From NCBI RefSeq assembly GCF_017874425.1, contig NZ_JAGGLL010000003.1:169484-233483 (forward strand): a DNA stretch of 64,000 nt, read 5' to 3'. This DNA comes from Clostridium punense (GTDB lineage: Bacteria; Bacillota; Clostridia; Clostridiales; Clostridiaceae). The notes beneath the pieces were generated by a model. The model saw only the letters and a program-made list of their open reading frames with translations, did not search any database and had not been told where the DNA came from. The position numbers were made by a program, and so were the translations under genes. Shown one piece after another: positions 60,724 through 64,000 of the stretch (the stretch's first letter is position 1; each line of letters starts with the position of its first letter).

Positions 60724-61887
60724 ATGTTAATAATTAAAAACGCAAATATTCATACCATGGCTAAAGAAAATTTCGATAACGGCGTGGTGGCTATTGAAGA
60801 TGGAAAAATTCTTTTGGTAGGAAAAGATCTGAATATTCCTGAAGATGCGCAAGTCATCGATGCACAAGGTGGCTTCTTAATGCCTGGAATGATTGATGCT
60901 CACTGTCACGTAGGTATGTGGGAAAATGCAATGGGTTTTGAAGGTGCTGATGGAAATGAAGCAGTAGATCCAGTAACTCCTCAGTTAAGAGCCATTGATG
61001 CAATCAACCCTGTGGACAAATGCTTTAAAGAAGCTTTAGAAGCAGGTATTACAACCGTAGCTACTGGACCAGGAAGCGCTAATGTAATTGGAGGAACCTT
61101 CGTTACTATGAAAACTCATGGTAGAAGAGTAGATGATATGGTTATTGATCCGTATACTGCAATGAAAGTTGCTTTCGGTGAAAATCCTAAAAGAGTTTAT
61201 AACTCACAAAAAAAATCTCCTTCTACAAGAATGGCAACAGCTGCAATTCTAAGAGAATACTTAATGAAGGCTAAAATGTATGTAGAAAAACAAGAAAAAG
61301 CTCTAGAAAACAATGAGAAAGCACCAGATTTTGATATGAAAATGGAAGCTTTATCTAAAGTTATAAAAAGAGAAATTCCATTAAAAGCACATGCTCATAG
61401 AGCTGACGATATTTTGACTGCACTTAGAATATCTAAGGAATTTAATATAGAGATATCTCTTGAGCATTGTACTGAGGGTCATTTAATTGCAGACTTTTTA
61501 AAGGAAGAAAGTCCTAAGGCAATTATTGTTGGGCCAACACTATCTGATAGAAGTAAAATAGAGCTTCAAAATTTAACCTTTGAAACTCCATCAATTCTAA
61601 ATAAAGCTGGATTAAAAGTAGCTATAATGACAGACCACCCTGTAATTCCACTGCAGTATTTACCAATTTGTGCAGCTTTAGCTTCAAGAGAGGGTATGGA
61701 AGAAGAAGAAGCTTTAAGATCTATAACTATTAATGCTGCTGAAGCACTTAATGTTGCTCACAGAGTTGGATCAATAGAAACTGGTAAAGATGCAGATATT
61801 GTAATATACAGTGGCCATCCATTTGACTTAAGAAATAAAGTTAAATTTGTAATGATCAATGGTGAAATTGTTAAAAATCAATTTTAA
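60724..61887 (+). CDS. Amidohydrolase (imidazolonepropionase-like)
   Basis: 387 aa. Metal site MPGMIDAHCHVGMW, AGITTVATGPGS, a His pair in PLKAHAHRADD, LEHCTEGH and the late Asp in MTDHPVIPLQ. Sequence and length match the imidazolonepropionase-related amidohydrolases common in clostridia; true substrate unknown. ATG after TTAGGGGGAATAGGGA. Monocistronic. Confidence 0.88.
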   Translation: MLIIKNANIHTMAKENFDNGVVAIEDGKILLVGKDLNIPEDAQVIDAQGGFLMPGMIDAHCHVGMWENAMGFEGADGNEAVDPVTPQLRAIDAINPVDKCFKEALEAGITTVATGPGSANVIGGTFVTMKTHGRRVDDMVIDPYTAMKVAFGENPKRVYNSQKKSPSTRMATAAILREYLMKAKMYVEKQEKALENNEKAPDFDMKMEALSKVIKREIPLKAHAHRADDILTALRISKEFNIEISLEHCTEGHLIADFLKEESPKAIIVGPTLSDRSKIELQNLTFETPSILNKAGLKVAIMTDHPVIPLQYLPICAALASREGMEEEEALRSITINAAEALNVAHRVGSIETGKDADIVIYSGHPFDLRNKVKFVMINGEIVKNQF

Positions 61888-61916
61888 TCTTAGCTAAAAA
61901 AATGATATAATTTAGC

Positions 61917-61948
61917 CCCTTACTATTTTAAAATGGTAAGGGGTTCTT
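61917..61948 (+). terminator. Terminator of the amidohydrolase gene
   Basis: CCCCTTAC/GTAAGGGG stem with inner ATTTT/AAAAT pairing, then TTCTTCATTT; the T tract is imperfect. Confidence 0.75.
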
Positions 61949-62001
61949 CATTTCCCCTACAAATATATTTCTTTGTCAATTATTCCATAACTTACATTTC
62001 C

Positions 62002-62047
62002 ATTATATATGAAATAAATTAGACTTTATTTTTATTTCATATATAAT
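62002..62047. repeat. 17-bp inverted repeat upstream of the FtsH paralogue
   Basis: Perfect arms 62002-62018 and 62031-62047 (core ATATATGAAATAAA) with a 12-nt spacer, about 75 bp before the start. No T tract follows. Could be an operator or mRNA hairpin. Confidence 0.6.
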
Positions 62048-62121
62048 AATAAATATATTGAATATGTGCTTATATGCTAAATAATGGCTTACTAATATTT
62101 CATATTTAAGGGGGATTTGTA

Positions 62122-63882
62122 TTGATGAATAAAATTAAAAATAAATATATACTTATACCGATTTTCGCCGCACTACTATCTCTCATTGCTTTGGTTTTTA
62201 CTAATCATAAAACTAATACTATGGATTATAAATCTTATCCTGAATTTTTAAATGATACAACTAATTCAATTGTTACCACTGTTGAGGTTACTGCCTCACA
62301 AAAGATAAATGTCACTTTAAAAGATGGTACGAAATATTTAACAGATAATCCAAATAGTATTACCTTAAAAGAGGAATTGCTAAGTAAAGGAATTGAAGTA
62401 AGAAGCTCAGCTACAATGCCTGCTTCACAAAGAGTGCCGGTCACTATTCTAGGGTTATCTTTGCTATCCTTATTGATTATGGCTATGAGAAATTCTTCTC
62501 TTAGTGGTAACAAAATTACTTCTATTGAAGCTTTAGACGGTCAAGGTATTGCTAAAGAGAAATTTTCCTTTGCTTCTGTGGCTGGAAATGAAGAAGCGAA
62601 GGAAAGCCTTAATGATATAGTTGATTTTTTAAAGAATCCTGATAAGTATGCTTCTTACGGTGCTAGAATGCCAAAAGGTGTTATTTTATACGGGGACCCT
62701 GGAACTGGAAAGACCCTTCTTGCTAAAGCTGTTGCTGGCGAAGCTGGTGTACCCTTCTATGCTGTGTCAGGCTCAGACTTTGTACAAGTTTACGTGGGAG
62801 TTGGAGCTGGTAGAATAAGAAGCCTATTTAAAAAGGCTAAAACTCAGGGAAAAGCTGTAATTTTTATAGATGAAATTGATGCTATTGGTAAACAAAGAGA
62901 TAGTGGTAAAAATGGTGGTTCTGATGAAAGAGATCAAACTCTTAATGCTCTTTTAACAGAGATGTCTGGATTTAGTGAGAGTTCTGGAATTGTTGTAATG
63001 GCTGCCACTAACAGACTAGATATGCTGGACTCGGCCCTATTAAGACCAGGTAGATTTGATAGACACATAGAAGTTTCATTACCAGATATTGCCGCTAGAG
63101 AAAAAATACTAAACTTACACCTAAATAATAAACCTATTAAAGATGTAGATATAAAAGATTTAGCTCATAAAACTGCATATTTTTCTGGGGCAAAACTTGA
63201 GAGTTTAACAAATGAAGCAGCCATTATAGCTTGTAAAGATAACTCTCAATTTATAACAAATGAACACTTTGACAAGGCCTACTCTATAGTTTTAGCAGGA
63301 TATGAAAAAATAGAGAGAAGTTCACTGAGTGAAGAAGATAGAAAAATTACTGCATATCATGAAGCTGGACATGCATTAGTGTCTATGTTAAAGTTGCCTG
63401 AAGAGAAGGTATCAAAGGTTACAATTATCCCTACTTCAAAAGGAGCTGGAGGTTATACCTTAAGTTTACCCAAAGATAGTTCTTATCAAAATCTAGATTA
63501 TTTAAAAAGAAGAATTATGGTATTGTTAGGTGGTCGTGCTGCTGAGGAAGTAGTATTTGGAAAAGAAAAGGTTACTACTGGTGCTTTCAGTGATTTAAAA
63601 CATACTACAAATATGATAAATAATATGATTACTGAGTATGGTATGGGTAAATCTTTAGGACTACTGAGACTCTCCGAAATGAATAGCTTAACTAGCAATA
63701 GTGATATAAGTAATGTCATAGAAGAATGTAAGGTTACGGTTGATGAATTATATCATTTGGTTAAAACCTTATTACTAGAAAATATGGAACTATTAGAAAG
63801 TATTGCAGCAGCGCTTATAGATAAAGAAACTATTAATAATCAAGATTTAGTAGAGCTACTTAATACTAAAGTTGCTGTGTAA
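62122..63882 (+). CDS. ftsH: FtsH-type AAA+ membrane metalloprotease (paralogue)
   Basis: 586 aa; TTG 62122 best fits AAGGGGG, ATG 62125 is next. Two membrane helices (about 9-27 and 106-122) enclose a short outer domain. AAA module: Walker A GDPGTGKT (191-198; GPPGTGKT is usual), pore loop FVQVYVGVG where FVEMFVGVG is usual, Walker [32 protein letters not shown]. Zinc site HEAGH (413-417). Degrades membrane and soluble proteins. The shorter outer domain and pore changes suggest a specialised second FtsH. Confidence 0.92.
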   Translation: MMNKIKNKYILIPIFAALLSLIALVFTNHKTNTMDYKSYPEFLNDTTNSIVTTVEVTASQKINVTLKDGTKYLTDNPNSITLKEELLSKGIEVRSSATMPASQRVPVTILGLSLLSLLIMAMRNSSLSGNKITSIEALDGQGIAKEKFSFASVAGNEEAKESLNDIVDFLKNPDKYASYGARMPKGVILYGDPGTGKTLLAKAVAGEAGVPFYAVSGSDFVQVYVGVGAGRIRSLFKKAKTQGKAVIFIDEIDAIGKQRDSGKNGGSDERDQTLNALLTEMSGFSESSGIVVMAATNRLDMLDSALLRPGRFDRHIEVSLPDIAAREKILNLHLNNKPIKDVDIKDLAHKTAYFSGAKLESLTNEAAIIACKDNSQFITNEHFDKAYSIVLAGYEKIERSSLSEEDRKITAYHEAGHALVSMLKLPEEKVSKVTIIPTSKGAGGYTLSLPKDSSYQNLDYLKRRIMVLLGGRAAEEVVFGKEKVTTGAFSDLKHTTNMINNMITEYGMGKSLGLLRLSEMNSLTSNSDISNVIEECKVTVDELYHLVKTLLLENMELLESIAAALIDKETINNQDLVELLNTKVAV

Positions 63883-63909
63883 CTAAAAGAGAGCCTGATT
63901 TATGGGAGG

Positions 63910-63945
63910 GCACTGAAAAACATCTTGTTTTTCAGTGTTCTGCCT
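63910..63945 (+). terminator. Terminator of the FtsH-like gene
   Basis: CACTGAAAAACA/TGTTTTTCAGTG stem with a tiny loop; the following TTCTGCCTTTT is only partly T-rich. Confidence 0.7.
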
Positions 63946-63961
63946 TTTAGATAATAAAAAA

Positions 63962-64000
63962 GACATGAGTATAATCCATTTTATGGTACATACTCATGTC
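63962..64000 (-). terminator. Terminator of a minus-strand gene beyond the window
   Basis: Minus strand: GACATGAGTAT/ATACTCATGTC stem, then TTTTTTATT. It implies a converging gene to the right of the window edge. Confidence 0.75.

Noticed and set aside
1..64000. tRNA, rRNA, prophage or IS elements
   Set aside because: Reading the intergenic regions gave no tRNA GTTCGA-type arms, rRNA segments, transposases or phage genes; the only recombinase has no mobile context.

Overview
The window is AT-rich (roughly 30% GC by eye), densely coded and typical of a strictly anaerobic Clostridium-like Firmicute. Starts are preceded by strong AGGAGG/GGGGG ribosome sites with frequent GTG and TTG starts. There are many intrinsic terminators, and the gene content is anaerobic: a bifurcating [FeFe] hydrogenase with its maturases, a sensory hydrogenase, molybdenum hydroxylases, a ferritin-like protein and a likely selenoprotein. 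I saw no rRNA, tRNA, CRISPR array, prophage or insertion sequence.

Layout. 1-2350 (minus): sensory [FeFe]-hydrogenase operon (2Fe-2S protein, PAS hydrogenase, SpoIIE-type phosphatase cut by the window edge). 2380-6260 (minus): heterodimeric ABC exporter behind a 27-codon leader ORF and two tandem terminators. 6420-10700: phosphodiesterase, ferritin-like protein, secreted amidase-like protein, a Cys-rich small protein and a flavin protein. 10887-13264 (plus): molybdenum cofactor operon mogA-moaA-moaC-MOSC. 13540-20000: NfeD/SPFH pair, P1 peptidase, ECF S component, UPF0158 protein, asnB, MEDS-domain protein. 20360-27740: cyclophilin lipoprotein, RHH/coiled-coil protein behind twin palindromes, iadA, purB, tyrosine recombinase, Cys-rich acidic protein, TspO. 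27900-36730: YajQ, AbrB-like protein, peroxiredoxin with UGA at its catalytic position, MarR/MFS pair, Rad3/DinG-like helicase with a nuclease domain, ABC-F ATPase, a 29-aa basic peptide and a second ECF S component.

37062-47213 (minus) is one long nine-gene operon: ssnA, a PreA-like flavoprotein, a FAD/FeS/Mo hydroxylase set, mocA, and a second Mo/FeS/FAD set. It looks like purine or N-heterocycle catabolism needing the cofactor made by the moa operon; SsnA is a family linked to selenium-dependent molybdenum hydroxylases. Divergent from it (47748-51902) is the NuoE/NuoF/HydA-type electron-bifurcating hydrogenase with a Rex-like operator upstream. The minus-strand tm1266-hydG-hydF maturation operon follows (55178-52035); hydE is not in the window. 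The end holds a split LysO exporter, a hypothetical protein, a long glutamine synthetase, a DEDDh exonuclease, an amidohydrolase and an FtsH paralogue.

The most notable signals are: (i) the in-frame UGA replacing the peroxidatic cysteine of a peroxiredoxin, followed by a bacterial SECIS-like hairpin; (ii) a complete ribosome-mediated attenuator architecture ahead of the ABC exporter; (iii) twin palindromes 53 bp apart in front of an RHH/coiled-coil gene; (iv) terminator-like hairpins directly in front of ssnA and tm1266; and (v) a roughly 160-bp palindromic element between hydG and hydF. All functional statements rest on reading motifs and on family knowledge; no database search or folding program was run.
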